Assembly: GCF_019145475.1 (NCBI RefSeq) | Contig: NZ_JAHTKI010000002.1 | Location: 248,001 to 312,000, forward strand | DNA length: 64,000 nucleotides | DNA from: Pseudomonas botevensis | GTDB taxonomy: Bacteria; Pseudomonadota; Gammaproteobacteria; Pseudomonadales; Pseudomonadaceae | Direction: 5' to 3' | Part shown: positions 44,819 to 54,018 of the stretch, one piece after another | How the letters are laid out: each line of letters starts with the position of its first letter | Numbering within the stretch: position 1 is the first letter of the stretch | Notes under the pieces: model-generated | Told to the model about the DNA's origin: nothing | Databases searched by the model: none | What the model saw: the letters and a program-made list of their open reading frames with translations, nothing else | Made by a program: the position numbers and the translations under genes

Positions 44819-45595
44819 ATGAAAACAAGATGGCTGAGCGTGTCCGTACTGGCGCTGCTGTGCTCCACCGGTGCTGTCGCCAAGGAGTGGAAAGAGCTGC
44901 GATTCGGCGTCAACCCCAGTTACCCGCCGTTTGAGTCCACCACCGCCGATGGCGGGGTACAGGGATTCGGCGTGGATCTGGGCAATGCGATCTGTGCCGA
45001 GCTGAAACTGACCTGCGTGTGGGTCAGCAACGATTTCGACGGCCTGATCCCGGCGCTCAAGGCCGGCAAGTTCGACGCCATCGAATCCTCAATGACCGTC
45101 ACCGACGCCCGCAAGAAGCAGATCGATTTCACCGATCGCCTGTACGCCGGCCCGACCGCCATCGTCACCCGCAAGGACTCCGGCCTGGCGCCGACCGCCG
45201 AATCGTTGCAGGGCAAGACCATCGGCTACATGCAGGGCACCATTCAGGAAACCTACGCCAAGGCCAAACTCGCTCCTGGCGGTGTGAAGCTGCGCGCCTA
45301 CCAGAATCAGGATCAGGTCTATGCCGATCTGGTTTACGGACGTCTGGATGCTTCGATCCAGGACAAACTGCAAGCACAGATGAGCTTCCTGACTTCGCCA
45401 CAAGGGGCGCCATTCCAGAACAGTGAAGGCATCAGCGACCCGCTGGTGCCCTCGGACATCGCCATTGGTGTTCGCAAGGGCAACGACGAACTCAAAGACA
45501 TGCTCAATGCCGCCATCAAGGCTCTTCACGAGAAGGGCATCTACGCACAGATCCAGCGCAAGCATTTCGGCGATCTGGATCTCTACAACAACTGA
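44819..45595 (+). CDS. Basic amino acid ABC transporter, substrate-binding protein
   Basis: 258 residues. Signal peptide to about GAVA-KEWKEL, then a periplasmic binding domain of the HisJ/ArgT/AotJ type (LRFGVNPSYPPFEST, GFGVDLGNAICAELKLTCVWVSNDFDGLIPAL, DFTDRLYAGPT). It binds lysine/arginine/ornithine-like ligands by homology; the downstream CtlX and AstA genes make citrulline, arginine or ornithine most likely. First of four transporter genes on the plus strand. Confidence 0.88.
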   Translation: MKTRWLSVSVLALLCSTGAVAKEWKELRFGVNPSYPPFESTTADGGVQGFGVDLGNAICAELKLTCVWVSNDFDGLIPALKAGKFDAIESSMTVTDARKKQIDFTDRLYAGPTAIVTRKDSGLAPTAESLQGKTIGYMQGTIQETYAKAKLAPGGVKLRAYQNQDQVYADLVYGRLDASIQDKLQAQMSFLTSPQGAPFQNSEGISDPLVPSDIAIGVRKGNDELKDMLNAAIKALHEKGIYAQIQRKHFGDLDLYNN

Positions 45596-45670
45596 TTCAC
45601 GCGCCCGGAGCCGCGTTCCGTGACGGAGCGTGGCGCCTGATCCCGGGCGCCTGACAGACAGGTGACTGGC

Positions 45671-46396
45671 GTGAACTCTTTCCTGACTCTGATTGGGCTC
45701 GATCTGTCGAGCCTGCAAGGCTACGGTCCATTGCTGCTGCACGGCACCTGGATCACCCTCAAACTCTCGGCCCTCTCGCTGCTGGTGAGCATGGCGCTGG
45801 GCCTGCTCGGCGCGGCGGCCAAGCTATCACCGCTCAGGTTGTTGAACCTGCCGGCGACGTTTTACACCACGCTGATTCGCGGCGTACCGGATCTGGTCCT
45901 GATGCTGCTGATCTTCTACAGCCTGCAAGGCTGGCTGAGCAGCCTGACCGAGTGGATGGGCTGGCCCTACATGGAAATCGACCCGTTCGTGGCCGGCATC
46001 GTCACCCTCGGTTTTATCTACGGCGCGTATTTCACCGAAACCTTTCGCGGCGCGATTCTCAGTGTGCCGCGCGGCCAGCAGGAGGCCGCTGCCTGTTTTG
46101 GCCTGAACCGCTGGCAGCGTTTTCGTTTCGTGGTGTTCCCGCAAATGATGCGCTTCGCGCTGCCCAGCCTGGGCAACAACTGGCTGGTGTTGCTCAAGGC
46201 GACGGCGCTGGTGTCGATCATCGGGTTGTCGGACTTGGTCAAGGTGGCCCAGGAGGCGGGCAAAAGCACGTTCAACATGCTCGATTTCCTGCTCCTGGCG
46301 GCCGCTTTGTACCTGCTGATCACCAGCGCGTCGAACTACGTGTTGCGCTGGCTTGAGCGTCGTTACAACCAGGGCGTGCGGGGGATGGCGCGATGA
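45671..46396 (+). CDS. ABC amino acid permease (HisQ-like)
   Basis: 241 residues, five TM segments; EAA loop EAAACFGLNRWQRFRFVVFPQMMR. GTG 45671 (MNSFLTLIG) has AGGTG 6 nt upstream and is preferred to the GTG three codons earlier. It is translationally coupled (ATGA overlap) to the second permease, with which it forms a heterodimer. Confidence 0.88.
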   Translation: MNSFLTLIGLDLSSLQGYGPLLLHGTWITLKLSALSLLVSMALGLLGAAAKLSPLRLLNLPATFYTTLIRGVPDLVLMLLIFYSLQGWLSSLTEWMGWPYMEIDPFVAGIVTLGFIYGAYFTETFRGAILSVPRGQQEAAACFGLNRWQRFRFVVFPQMMRFALPSLGNNWLVLLKATALVSIIGLSDLVKVAQEAGKSTFNMLDFLLLAAALYLLITSASNYVLRWLERRYNQGVRGMAR

Positions 46397-47103
46397 TCGA
46401 GTTGATTTCTGAATACTGGAAAGCCTTTCTGTTCAGCGACGGTTACAACCTGACCGGTCTGGCCATGACCTTGTGGCTGCTGGTGGCGAGCATCGGCATG
46501 GGCTTCGTGCTGTCCCTGCCGTTGGCGATCCTGCGCGTCTCGCGCTGGAGTCTGCTGCGCTGGCCGGTGCAATTGTTCACCTATGTGTTTCGCGGTACGC
46601 CGCTGTATATCCAGTTGCTGATTTGCTACAGCGGTCTCTACGGCATTGCCGTGGTGCGCTCGCAACCGCTGCTTGAGGCGTTTTTTCGTGATGCGATGAA
46701 TTGCACCTTGCTCGCGTTCACCCTCAACACCTGCGCTTACACCGTGGAAATTTTCGCAGGTGCGATCCGCAGCATTCCCTATGGCGAAATCGAGGCAGCC
46801 CATGCCTATGGCTTGAGTGGCTGGCGGTTGTACCTGCGGCTGATCCTGCCGTCGGCGCTGCGTCGGGCGCTGCCGTACTACAGCAATGAAGTGATTCTGA
46901 TGCTGCACGCCACCTCGGTGGCCTTCACCGCGACCATTCCTGACATCCTCAAGATCGCCAGGGATGCCAACGCCGCGACCTTCCTGACGTTCCAGGCGTT
47001 CGGCATTGCCGGCCTGTTGTACCTCGTCCTGTCGTTTGCTCTGGTCGGTGCCTTTCGGTTGGCGGAGAAGCGCTGGTTGAGCTTCCAAGGCCCTGCGCAC
47101 TAA
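46393..47103 (+). CDS. ABC amino acid permease (HisM-like)
   Basis: 236 residues; five TM segments with EAA loop EAAHAYGLSGWRLYLRLILPSALRR. N-terminal YVFRGTPLYIQLLICY is typical of HisM/ArtM permeases. Overlaps the preceding permease gene by 4 bp. Confidence 0.9.
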   Translation: MIELISEYWKAFLFSDGYNLTGLAMTLWLLVASIGMGFVLSLPLAILRVSRWSLLRWPVQLFTYVFRGTPLYIQLLICYSGLYGIAVVRSQPLLEAFFRDAMNCTLLAFTLNTCAYTVEIFAGAIRSIPYGEIEAAHAYGLSGWRLYLRLILPSALRRALPYYSNEVILMLHATSVAFTATIPDILKIARDANAATFLTFQAFGIAGLLYLVLSFALVGAFRLAEKRWLSFQGPAH

Positions 47104-47158
47104 TTTCAATTTCATCCAGAGCGTTGCCGCCGATGGCGACGCTTGGGGAGACGCATGC

Positions 47159-47920
47159 ATGTACAAATTGACGGTTGAACATCTATTCAAGCGCTTTGGT
47201 GACAACGAGGTGCTCAAAGGCGTCTCGTTGAACGCGCAGGCCGGCGACGTGGTAAGTATGATCGGCGCCAGTGGTTCTGGAAAAAGCACCATGCTGCGCT
47301 GCATCAATTTTCTGGAGCGGGCGGACGAGGGTGCCATTATGCTCGACGGCGAACGCATCATCACCCGCCCGGGCGCCGGTGGTATGCGGGTGGCGAATCC
47401 GGCACAGCTGCAGCGCTTGCGCACGCGCCTGGCGATGGTGTTCCAGCATTTCAATCTGTGGAGCCATCTGACTGTGCTGGAAAACATCGTGCTGGCGCCT
47501 TGCCGGGTTCTGGGCGTGAGTCGCAAGGTCGCCGAAGAGAGTGCCCGGGCGTATCTGGACAAGGTCGGTCTGCCGCAACGGGTGGCGGCTCAGTATCCGG
47601 CGTTTCTTTCCGGCGGCCAGCAACAGCGGGTGGCCATCGCCAGGGCGCTGGCGGTGGAGCCGGAGATCCTGCTGTTCGACGAGCCGACCTCGGCGCTCGA
47701 TCCCGAACTGGTGGGCGAAGTGCTCAAGGTCATTCAGGCCTTGGCTGAAGAGGGCCGGACCATGTTGATGGTGACCCACGAAATGGGGTTCGCCCGGCAG
47801 GTGTCGAGCCAGGTGTTGTTCTTGCACCAGGGACGTGTGGAGGAGCAGGGTGATGCGACCATCCTCGACCGACCGGCGTCGGAACGGTTGCAGCAATTTC
47901 TATCGGGTCGTTTGAAGTGA
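47159..47920 (+). CDS. ABC amino acid transporter ATPase (HisP-like)
   Basis: 253 residues. Walker A GASGSGKST, Q loop MVFQHFNLWSHLTVLENI, signature [16 protein letters not shown], Walker [19 protein letters not shown] loop MLMVTHEMGFA. GGGGAG lies 8 nt before ATG 47159. It powers the HisQM-like permease pair. Confidence 0.93.
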   Translation: MYKLTVEHLFKRFGDNEVLKGVSLNAQAGDVVSMIGASGSGKSTMLRCINFLERADEGAIMLDGERIITRPGAGGMRVANPAQLQRLRTRLAMVFQHFNLWSHLTVLENIVLAPCRVLGVSRKVAEESARAYLDKVGLPQRVAAQYPAFLSGGQQQRVAIARALAVEPEILLFDEPTSALDPELVGEVLKVIQALAEEGRTMLMVTHEMGFARQVSSQVLFLHQGRVEEQGDATILDRPASERLQQFLSGRLK

Positions 47921-47932
47921 AGGAAGACTTAC

Positions 47933-48412
47933 ATGGCGGATATCCGCGATCTGTCGATCGTGCTTGATCGTATCGATCAGGCCATCATCGAGGTTCTGCG
48001 CCACGAAGGGCGAATCACCTATCAAAAGCTCTCCGAGCGCGTGCATCTCACCCCCAGACCGTGTCTGGAACGGGTGCGCAAACTCGAACAGCTCGGGGTG
48101 ATCCGGGGCTATGGCGCGATTCTCGATGAAAAAAAGCTGACGCCGGGGCTGTCCTTGCTGGTGCTGGTCGCGTTGTCGAACCAGAGCGGTCGCGCCGCGC
48201 AAAAAGCCTTCGAGGCCAAGGTCCGCGCCTGTCCGCAGGTGCTGGAATGTCGCTTGATCAGCGGTGCCTTCGATTACAGCCTGCGCATGCGCTGTCGGGA
48301 CATGGAGCACTATCGGGTGCTGACCGAAGTCTGGTTCGACGACCCGGATCTGCACATCGACAAACTGGTCAGCCATCCAGAACTGGCGATGGTCAAGACC
48401 ACGATGGAGTAA
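47933..48412 (+). CDS. Lrp/AsnC-family regulator
   Basis: 159 residues. Winged HTH (LDRIDQAIIEVLRHEGRITYQKLSERVHLTPRPCLERVRKLEQLG) and a RAM/AsnC ligand domain (LVLVALSNQS, CRLISGAFDYSLRMRCRDMEHY). 12 bp after the ATPase gene and the last gene before an intrinsic terminator. It probably senses the imported amino acid and controls the transporter and the following ctlX-astA pair. Confidence 0.9.
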   Translation: MADIRDLSIVLDRIDQAIIEVLRHEGRITYQKLSERVHLTPRPCLERVRKLEQLGVIRGYGAILDEKKLTPGLSLLVLVALSNQSGRAAQKAFEAKVRACPQVLECRLISGAFDYSLRMRCRDMEHYRVLTEVWFDDPDLHIDKLVSHPELAMVKTTME

Positions 48413-48426
48413 CTCGCCAACCCATG

Positions 48427-48455
48427 AAAAATCGCAGCCAGGTGCTGCGATTTTT
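48427..48455 (+). terminator. Intrinsic terminator after lrp
   Basis: 12-bp perfect stem AAAAATCGCAGC / GCTGCGATTTTT with loop CAGGT and a run of six T. It separates the transporter-lrp operon from ctlX. Confidence 0.92.
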
Positions 48456-48596
48456 TATGCCCGTCACTTCGCCGATTCGGCTGGCCGGACAGCAAATTTC
48501 AGCCGTTTCCCACACGGCGCACGCGCTTCTCAGCCGGGTTTTTCCCGTCCCGGAACAGACAATGAGTGCCTCTCAACCCTTATTGAATCTGTGCCC

Positions 48597-49535
48597 ATGC
48601 AAACCACCAATACCGTTTTGATGATTCGCCCGACACGCTTTTCGTTCAATCAGGACACAGCGGCGAATAACAGCTTCCAGCGTCCGGCGTGCGTTAGTGA
48701 AGACGTCCAGCTCAAGGCTTTGCAAGAGTTCGACGGTTACGTCGCGGACTTGCGCCGGCATGGCGTCGAAGTGCTGGTTCACAACGACCGTGAAGCGCCG
48801 CACACCCCTGATTCGATTTTCCCCAACAACTGGTGGAGCAGCCATCCCGACGGCACGCTGGTGTTGTACCCGATGCAGGGCCACAACCGACGGCTGGAGC
48901 GCGACAAAGGCGTGCTCGACTGGCTGCGCGAGCAATACCGGGTCGAAGAGACGCTGGACCTGTCAGGTTTCGAGCACCACGAGGTCTTTCTCGAAGGCAC
49001 TGGCAGCATGGTGCTGGATCGCGAACAACGGATTTGCTACGCCGGATTTTCCACCCGCACCCATGCCCAGGCTCTGGATCAACTGGTCAATCACTTTGGC
49101 TATGAACTGTGTGCCTTCAATGCGGTGGATCGCCAGGGCGTGGCGATTTATCACACCAACGTGATGATGAGTGTGGGCACCCGGCTGGCGATCGCCTGCC
49201 TGGACAGCGTACCCCATATCCAGGAGCGCGAGAGCCTGCGTCTGCGTCTGGAAGACAGCGGCAAACAGCTCATCGCCCTTGACTGGGCGCAGCTCGAATC
49301 CTTCGCCGGGAACATGCTGGAAGTCCACGGCGCGGCGGGTGAACCGCTGCTGGTGATGTCGCGCACTGCGTGGCAATCGCTCGATGCCGGACAACGGCGC
49401 CTGATTGAAACCCACGCCACACCGCTACCGGTAAACATCGACACTATCGAGCGCATCGGCGGCGGCAGCGCCCGCTGCATGTTGGCCGAGGTGTTTTTGC
49501 CCAAGCGTCAGCCAATCCAGGAGTCCGCACGATGA
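48597..49535 (+). CDS. ctlX: CtlX-type citrulline hydrolase (amidinotransferase/arginine deiminase superfamily)
   Basis: 312 residues, pentein fold. The active-site segments are SIFPNNWWSSHPDGTLVLYPM, HHEVFLEGTGSMV, the His in YHTNVMMSVG and the nucleophilic Cys near the C-terminus (SARCMLAEVFLP). Members of this subgroup hydrolyse citrulline to ornithine, ammonia and CO2; other penteins act on arginine or dimethylarginine, so citrulline is probable, not proven. ATG 48597; a GTG two codons earlier is possible. Coupled by a 4-bp overlap to an AstA gene. Confidence 0.8.
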   Translation: MQTTNTVLMIRPTRFSFNQDTAANNSFQRPACVSEDVQLKALQEFDGYVADLRRHGVEVLVHNDREAPHTPDSIFPNNWWSSHPDGTLVLYPMQGHNRRLERDKGVLDWLREQYRVEETLDLSGFEHHEVFLEGTGSMVLDREQRICYAGFSTRTHAQALDQLVNHFGYELCAFNAVDRQGVAIYHTNVMMSVGTRLAIACLDSVPHIQERESLRLRLEDSGKQLIALDWAQLESFAGNMLEVHGAAGEPLLVMSRTAWQSLDAGQRRLIETHATPLPVNIDTIERIGGGSARCMLAEVFLPKRQPIQESAR

Positions 49536-50566
49536 TCGTTCGTCCCGCCACACTCGCAGACCTCCCGGCCTTGCTGGCCCTGGCCCACAGCGCCGGCACC
49601 GGTTTGACCACGTTGCCGGCCGATGCCGCGCGTTTGCGCCAGCGCCTTGAATGGGCGGTGAAAACCTTTGCCGGCGACGCGCAGCGCGCCGATGCCGACT
49701 ACCTGTTTGTGCTGGAAAACGCTCAGGGCGAGGCCATTGGTATCTGCGCGCTGGCTGGCGCGGTCGGCATGCGTGAACCCTGGTACAACTATCGACTCGG
49801 GCTGTTTGTGGCGGCCTCGAAAAATCTCGGTATCAATCAGCAACTGCCGACGCTGTTTCTGGGCAACGACATGACCGGACATTCCGAACTCTGCTCGTTG
49901 TTCCTCCACGCCGATCATCGCAGCGGCCTCAATGGCCGCCTGCTGTCCAAGGCGCGCTTTCTGTTTCTGGCGGAGTTCCGTGAGCAGTTCGGCGACAAGG
50001 TCATTGCGGAAATGCGCGGCTATTCGGACGAGGACGGCGTATCGCCGTTTTGGGAAGGTCTGGGCCGGCACTTTTTCAAAATGGATTTTGCCGATGCCGA
50101 TTACCTCACCGGGCTGGGCAACAAGACGTTCATTGCCGAATTGATGCCCAAGTTTCCTTTGCCGACCTGCCTGTTGCCCGAGACGGCGAGAGCGGTTATC
50201 GGGCGTGTTCATCCGAACACTGAGCCGGCACTGGGCATGCTCAAGGCTGAAGGGTTCGAGCACCGCGATTACATTGATATCTTCGACGGTGGCCCGTTGA
50301 TCGAATGCGCCACCGGCGAGATCCGCGCCGTGCGTGACAGTCAGGTGTTGCAACTGAGCATCGGCACGCCGGGGGATTCGGCGGAAACCTGGCTGATCCA
50401 TAACCGCCAGTTTGCCGACTGCCGGATTACCGCAGCCCCTGCACGCGTGGCCGCCGGCACCTTGATCGTCGAGGCACACACTGCCTGTGCGCTGGGGCTG
50501 AGTGTCGGCGCATCGGTGCGCGCGGTCAGCCTGGCGGTTCCCGTGTCACAGCGGGTGGCGGCTTGA
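49532..50566 (+). CDS. astA: Arginine/ornithine N-succinyltransferase (AstA family)
   Basis: 344 residues, as in E. coli AstA. Segments shared with that family: MIVRPATLADLPALLALA, REPWYNYRLGLFVAASK, LPTLFLGNDMTGHSELCSLFL, DGVSPFWEGLGRHFFKMDF, ADYLTGLGNKTFIAELMPKFP, RDYIDIFDGGPLIEC. It transfers succinyl from succinyl-CoA to the alpha-amino group of arginine or ornithine. Pseudomonads usually have two AstA-type subunits (AruF, AruG) inside the ast/aru operon; this copy sits outside it, coupled to ctlX, which suggests ornithine made by CtlX as substrate. Confidence 0.88.
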   Translation: MIVRPATLADLPALLALAHSAGTGLTTLPADAARLRQRLEWAVKTFAGDAQRADADYLFVLENAQGEAIGICALAGAVGMREPWYNYRLGLFVAASKNLGINQQLPTLFLGNDMTGHSELCSLFLHADHRSGLNGRLLSKARFLFLAEFREQFGDKVIAEMRGYSDEDGVSPFWEGLGRHFFKMDFADADYLTGLGNKTFIAELMPKFPLPTCLLPETARAVIGRVHPNTEPALGMLKAEGFEHRDYIDIFDGGPLIECATGEIRAVRDSQVLQLSIGTPGDSAETWLIHNRQFADCRITAAPARVAAGTLIVEAHTACALGLSVGASVRAVSLAVPVSQRVAA

Positions 50567-50573
50567 CCCGTGG

Positions 50574-51281
50574 TCAGACCCGGCCGCTGAGCACTTCCCC
50601 AATGCTGCGTCGCTTGGCGTGCCGCTCACTGGCCTGAATCAACTGCTCCAGATCTTCCGGCGTGACGTCGTAGAACGCTTCCATATCCGCCAGGGCCAGT
50701 TTCAGATCCTGGGCGGTGATGGATTGGCTGTCGGTCGGCGGATGATCGGCGGGAATCGATGGCACTGGCTCGACCGGGCCTTTCGGGTAGCGAATGCGGG
50801 TCAGGTTGTTGTAGGCCAGTGCGCAGACCACCAGGCTCACCGCACTGAGCATTACCGGGCCCAGCGCTGCCCAGTCCATGCCGATGGTTACCGGATCGGC
50901 CAGGACCATGGTCAGCGCCACGGCGCCGGCCGGAGGATGCAGGCAACGCAGCCAGCACATCAAAATCAGCGCCATGCCCGCCGCGAGGCAGGCGCTGCCG
51001 AGGGTGCGGCCGAGCACGTGAGCCACCAGCAAGCCCATCACGCTGGCGCACAGGTAGCCGCCGACAATCGACCACGGCTGGGCGAGAGCCCCGGACGAAA
51101 CGGCGAACAGCAGCACCGCCGACGCGCCGAGCGGCCCCATTACGTGATAGGCGGCCTGGATGCCGAACACCTGACTGCATGCCCAGACGCTGACCAGGGT
51201 GCCCAACGCCATGCCAATGGCGGCGCGGCTCCATTCAGTGGGGCGGGTGTTGATGGCGGCGGGGAACCAGCGAGCGAGCAT
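50574..51281 (-). CDS. HPP-family membrane protein
   Basis: 235 residues. Four TM segments with the family signature LRCLHPPAGAVALT and GPLGASAVLLFAVSSGALAQPW. The C-terminal tail (about 170-235) is cytoplasmic and charged. Some HPP proteins take up nitrite; the function here is unknown. GAGGA precedes ATG 51281. It converges on astA, with an 8-bp gap and no visible terminator. Confidence 0.85.
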   Translation of the reverse strand: MLARWFPAAINTRPTEWSRAAIGMALGTLVSVWACSQVFGIQAAYHVMGPLGASAVLLFAVSSGALAQPWSIVGGYLCASVMGLLVAHVLGRTLGSACLAAGMALILMCWLRCLHPPAGAVALTMVLADPVTIGMDWAALGPVMLSAVSLVVCALAYNNLTRIRYPKGPVEPVPSIPADHPPTDSQSITAQDLKLALADMEAFYDVTPEDLEQLIQASERHAKRRSIGEVLSGRV

Positions 51282-51323
51282 GAAAAACCGATCCTCTTGA
51301 AGGCATTCCGGAAAACTCCGGGC

Positions 51324-51352
51324 AAAAAAAAGGACTTGTCCGGCTACCCGGA
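51324..51352 (-). terminator. Putative terminator after the MFS gene
   Basis: On the minus strand TCCGG-GTAG-CCGGA (51352-51339), then a short gap and a run of eight T (51331-51324). The stem is short, so the terminator may be weak. It lies between the MFS gene and the HPP gene. Confidence 0.5.
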
Positions 51353-51449
51353 AAGCCCTCGAAGCGTTCCAACTATTGGGGGAGGAACGCGCACAGTGTG
51401 CCGATGAAACTGGATGCTGACAAATTCATATAAATGCACTTTCAATGCA

Positions 51450-52628
51450 TTATTTTTGATCCATTGCCACGCGACGCCCGCTCATGAAGCAAAGGAACCC
51501 GCCCATCGCCGTGAGCGTGCCCAAGGCGTAGAACATGGTCGGCGCCGGGGTGTGCATCAGCAGGAAGCCGCAGATCACCGGACTCAGTGCGCCACCCAGG
51601 GCCGCCAGGTTCTGCGCGCCGTAGTAGCTGCCGCGCAGTTCTTCCGGGGCCAGAGTGTCGACGAACAGAAACTCCGAGGGGTAAATGATCATTTCGCCGA
51701 GGGTGAAGATGAACATCGCGACGCACCAGCTCAGCAGGCTGTCGGCCAGGCTGAACCCGATCAGGCCGAGGATGAACAGGCTGGTGCCGGCGGCAATCCA
51801 GTAGCGCAATTTCTCGCGGCTGAGGAAGCGACCGATCTGGTATTGCAGCAGGATCACCGTGATGGCGTTGCAGGCGAGCAGGGCGGCCATGGTTTGCAGG
51901 GCGCGTTTCGAATCTTCGACCACCAGCAGGTATTGCGACAGGTACAGGGTGAAGCGGCCATGTACCACGGTGCTGAGCAGGCAGCCGCAGGTGAACATGA
52001 TCAGTGTGCGGTCGTTTTTCAACGTGACCAGGGTTTTCAGAAAACTCTGCGGCTGACCGACGGGGGTGACCGGGTTGGTGTCCTTCGGTATCCCGCTCAT
52101 CAAAAAAATGCTGCCGAAGGCAATGGCTGCGGCAATCAGAAACGGCGCGATCGGGTAGACCCCGGCAATCACCACGCCGAGCATGGGGCCGGTGGCGTAG
52201 CCGATGTTGGTCAAGGTGTAGCGCAGGGAAAACGCCTTGGCCCGTTGGCTCATGGGCAGGTTTTCGCTGAGGATCGCCTTCGAACCGATCAGGAACAACG
52301 CCGATGCGGTTTCAGTGATGACCAGGGTCGCGGTGGTCAGGTAGAGGTTTTGCGCAAACGTCAGCAGTACGAAACCGACGGCGCTGGAGAGCATCGCCAG
52401 GATCAGCAGACGGCGCTTCTCCAGGCGGTCGATGATGTAGCCGCCGTACAACGCCAGCAGCGTGGCGATGAACACCGCGATGCCCAGCAACAGGCCGACG
52501 TCCTGCTGGTTGAGGCCGAGTTTGTTGCTCAGGAACAGGGTGAGCAAGGGACTGGTGATCGCACGGCTGACGACGATGGTCAGCGAGACGATCATCAGAC
52601 GGCGGATGACGAGCGAGTAAGTGGCCAC
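51450..52628 (-). CDS. MFS transporter
   Basis: 392 residues, 12 TM segments, drug:H+/sugar-efflux type (MFS_1): GGYIIDRLEKRRLLIL is the motif A loop between TM2 and TM3, and YPSEFLFVDTLAPEELRGSYYGAQ its late counterpart. The start is GTG 52628 with AAGGA upstream. It is 16 bp downstream of the MmgE/PrpD gene and is therefore the last gene of the minus-strand catabolic operon. Import of substrate or export of product are both possible. Confidence 0.85.
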   Translation of the reverse strand: MATYSLVIRRLMIVSLTIVVSRAITSPLLTLFLSNKLGLNQQDVGLLLGIAVFIATLLALYGGYIIDRLEKRRLLILAMLSSAVGFVLLTFAQNLYLTTATLVITETASALFLIGSKAILSENLPMSQRAKAFSLRYTLTNIGYATGPMLGVVIAGVYPIAPFLIAAAIAFGSIFLMSGIPKDTNPVTPVGQPQSFLKTLVTLKNDRTLIMFTCGCLLSTVVHGRFTLYLSQYLLVVEDSKRALQTMAALLACNAITVILLQYQIGRFLSREKLRYWIAAGTSLFILGLIGFSLADSLLSWCVAMFIFTLGEMIIYPSEFLFVDTLAPEELRGSYYGAQNLAALGGALSPVICGFLLMHTPAPTMFYALGTLTAMGGFLCFMSGRRVAMDQK

Positions 52629-52644
52629 GGTGGTGCGAATGTCC

Positions 52645-54018
52645 TTATTTCAATGCATGTTCACTAAAAGTCTGTAGCGGTGTTTCAAGCACCGCGACCG
52701 ATTCCAGCTGTTCCAGTCGCCACAGATTTTCCAGCAGCGTCTCGGCGCGCTCTCGCGAAATCGCCCGCAGCGCCAGGCTGAAAAACTTTTCCTCCAGCGC
52801 CGCATCGCTCAGCGGATTGCCGGGAGCGCCCAGGGGCACCTCGACACACAGGCGCGCCTCGCGCCCATCCACGGTTCGCACGCGGACCCACGGCTCGCCA
52901 TCCTCGGACAGTTGCCCGTCCACTTCAAGGTGAATGCGCGCCAGCCATTCGGCGATACGCGGGTCTTGCCGCTGCCCTTGGTCGTAGGCCTCCAGCCGGC
53001 AATGCCCATGTACAAGGCGGGCGGCGAGGGCGTAGGGCAGGCTCATTTGCGCTGCCGCCAGACTGCCGATGTCACGGCCGCCACACATGTCCTGGAGAAA
53101 TCCGCACAGGCTCACCTGAACGTCTTCAACCTGATCGGCCTCGACCTGCAACTGCTCCAGCAGCAAGCCGAGTGCATCGATTGCCGAATGCGTGCCGCGA
53201 CAGGCGGCATAGGGCTTGATCGAGCATCGCGCAAGTTTCCACACATGCCCCAGATCGGCGTCCAGCGCTTCAGGGTGCGCGCTGTCGGGGGCCAGGGTCT
53301 TGAGAAACCCTCCCCACACATCTTCGAACAGCATCGACGGCCCGCTGACGCCTTCGCGGGCGAAACTGGCGGCGAGCAAGCCACCCTCGGCGGCCCGACC
53401 GCTGTGCAGTTTTTTGCTCAGCGAGCCGTCATGGATAAAGGCCCAGACACCACCGCTGAAACTGCCGGCGATGCCCAGTGCCGAGACAGTTTGCGGCACG
53501 CTCAGCCCGAGTATCCGCGCGCAGCCCGCAGCGGCGCCGAACACACCGCAGGTGGCGGTGGAGTGCCAGCCGGCGCCGTTGTGCGCCGAGTAGCTGCCGC
53601 AGGCTTCCAGCACCCGCCGACCGATTTCGTAGCCGATCACCACGGCGGTGATGAACTCGCGACCGCTGACCGGCCTGTCGACCATCGACAGCGCGGCCAT
53701 CACCGCCGGCAACACCACCGCGCCGGAATGATCGCAGCCGCCGGTGTCGTCGAGCTCCAGCGCATGCGCGGCGATGCCGTTGAGCATGGCGGCATGGCCG
53801 GGATTGGCGCGCAGTCCCGTGCCCCAGATCAGCGCGGATCCCGAGCCGACAGCCAACACCTGACGCGCCTGCACCGCCACCGAACTCTCGGCCCCGGCCA
53901 GCGCCGCGCCGAACGTATCGAGAATGTGCCGCTTGGCTTGATTCACCAGCGCCGGAGGCAAATCCTCAAAACCTGTCTCGACGCAAAACCGCGCCAACCG
54001 CTGCATGCGTTCTGTCAT
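52645..54018 (-). CDS. MmgE/PrpD-family protein, possible epimerase or dehydratase
   Basis: 457 residues. All-helical domain (HILDTFGAALAG, GIAAHALELDDTGG, HPAVMAALS-like VLPAVMAALSMVD, SAHNGAGWHSTATCGVFGAAAGCARILGL) and lid domain (CSIKPYAACRGTHSAIDA), as in 2-methylcitrate dehydratase PrpD, cis-aconitate decarboxylase and iminodisuccinate epimerase. No prpB/prpC genes are nearby, so methylcitrate is unlikely. Beside an ArgH-family lyase, an epimerase for an N-substituted aspartate is an attractive alternative. The start overlaps the next upstream gene by 4 bp. Confidence 0.87.
   Translation of the reverse strand: MTERMQRLARFCVETGFEDLPPALVNQAKRHILDTFGAALAGAESSVAVQARQVLAVGSGSALIWGTGLRANPGHAAMLNGIAAHALELDDTGGCDHSGAVVLPAVMAALSMVDRPVSGREFITAVVIGYEIGRRVLEACGSYSAHNGAGWHSTATCGVFGAAAGCARILGLSVPQTVSALGIAGSFSGGVWAFIHDGSLSKKLHSGRAAEGGLLAASFAREGVSGPSMLFEDVWGGFLKTLAPDSAHPEALDADLGHVWKLARCSIKPYAACRGTHSAIDALGLLLEQLQVEADQVEDVQVSLCGFLQDMCGGRDIGSLAAAQMSLPYALAARLVHGHCRLEAYDQGQRQDPRIAEWLARIHLEVDGQLSEDGEPWVRVRTVDGREARLCVEVPLGAPGNPLSDAALEEKFFSLALRAISRERAETLLENLWRLEQLESVAVLETPLQTFSEHALK

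Noticed and set aside
52645..54018. Methylcitrate-cycle prpD
   Set aside because: MmgE/PrpD family membership is clear, but prpB, prpC and acnD are absent and the neighbours point to amino-acid-like substrates.
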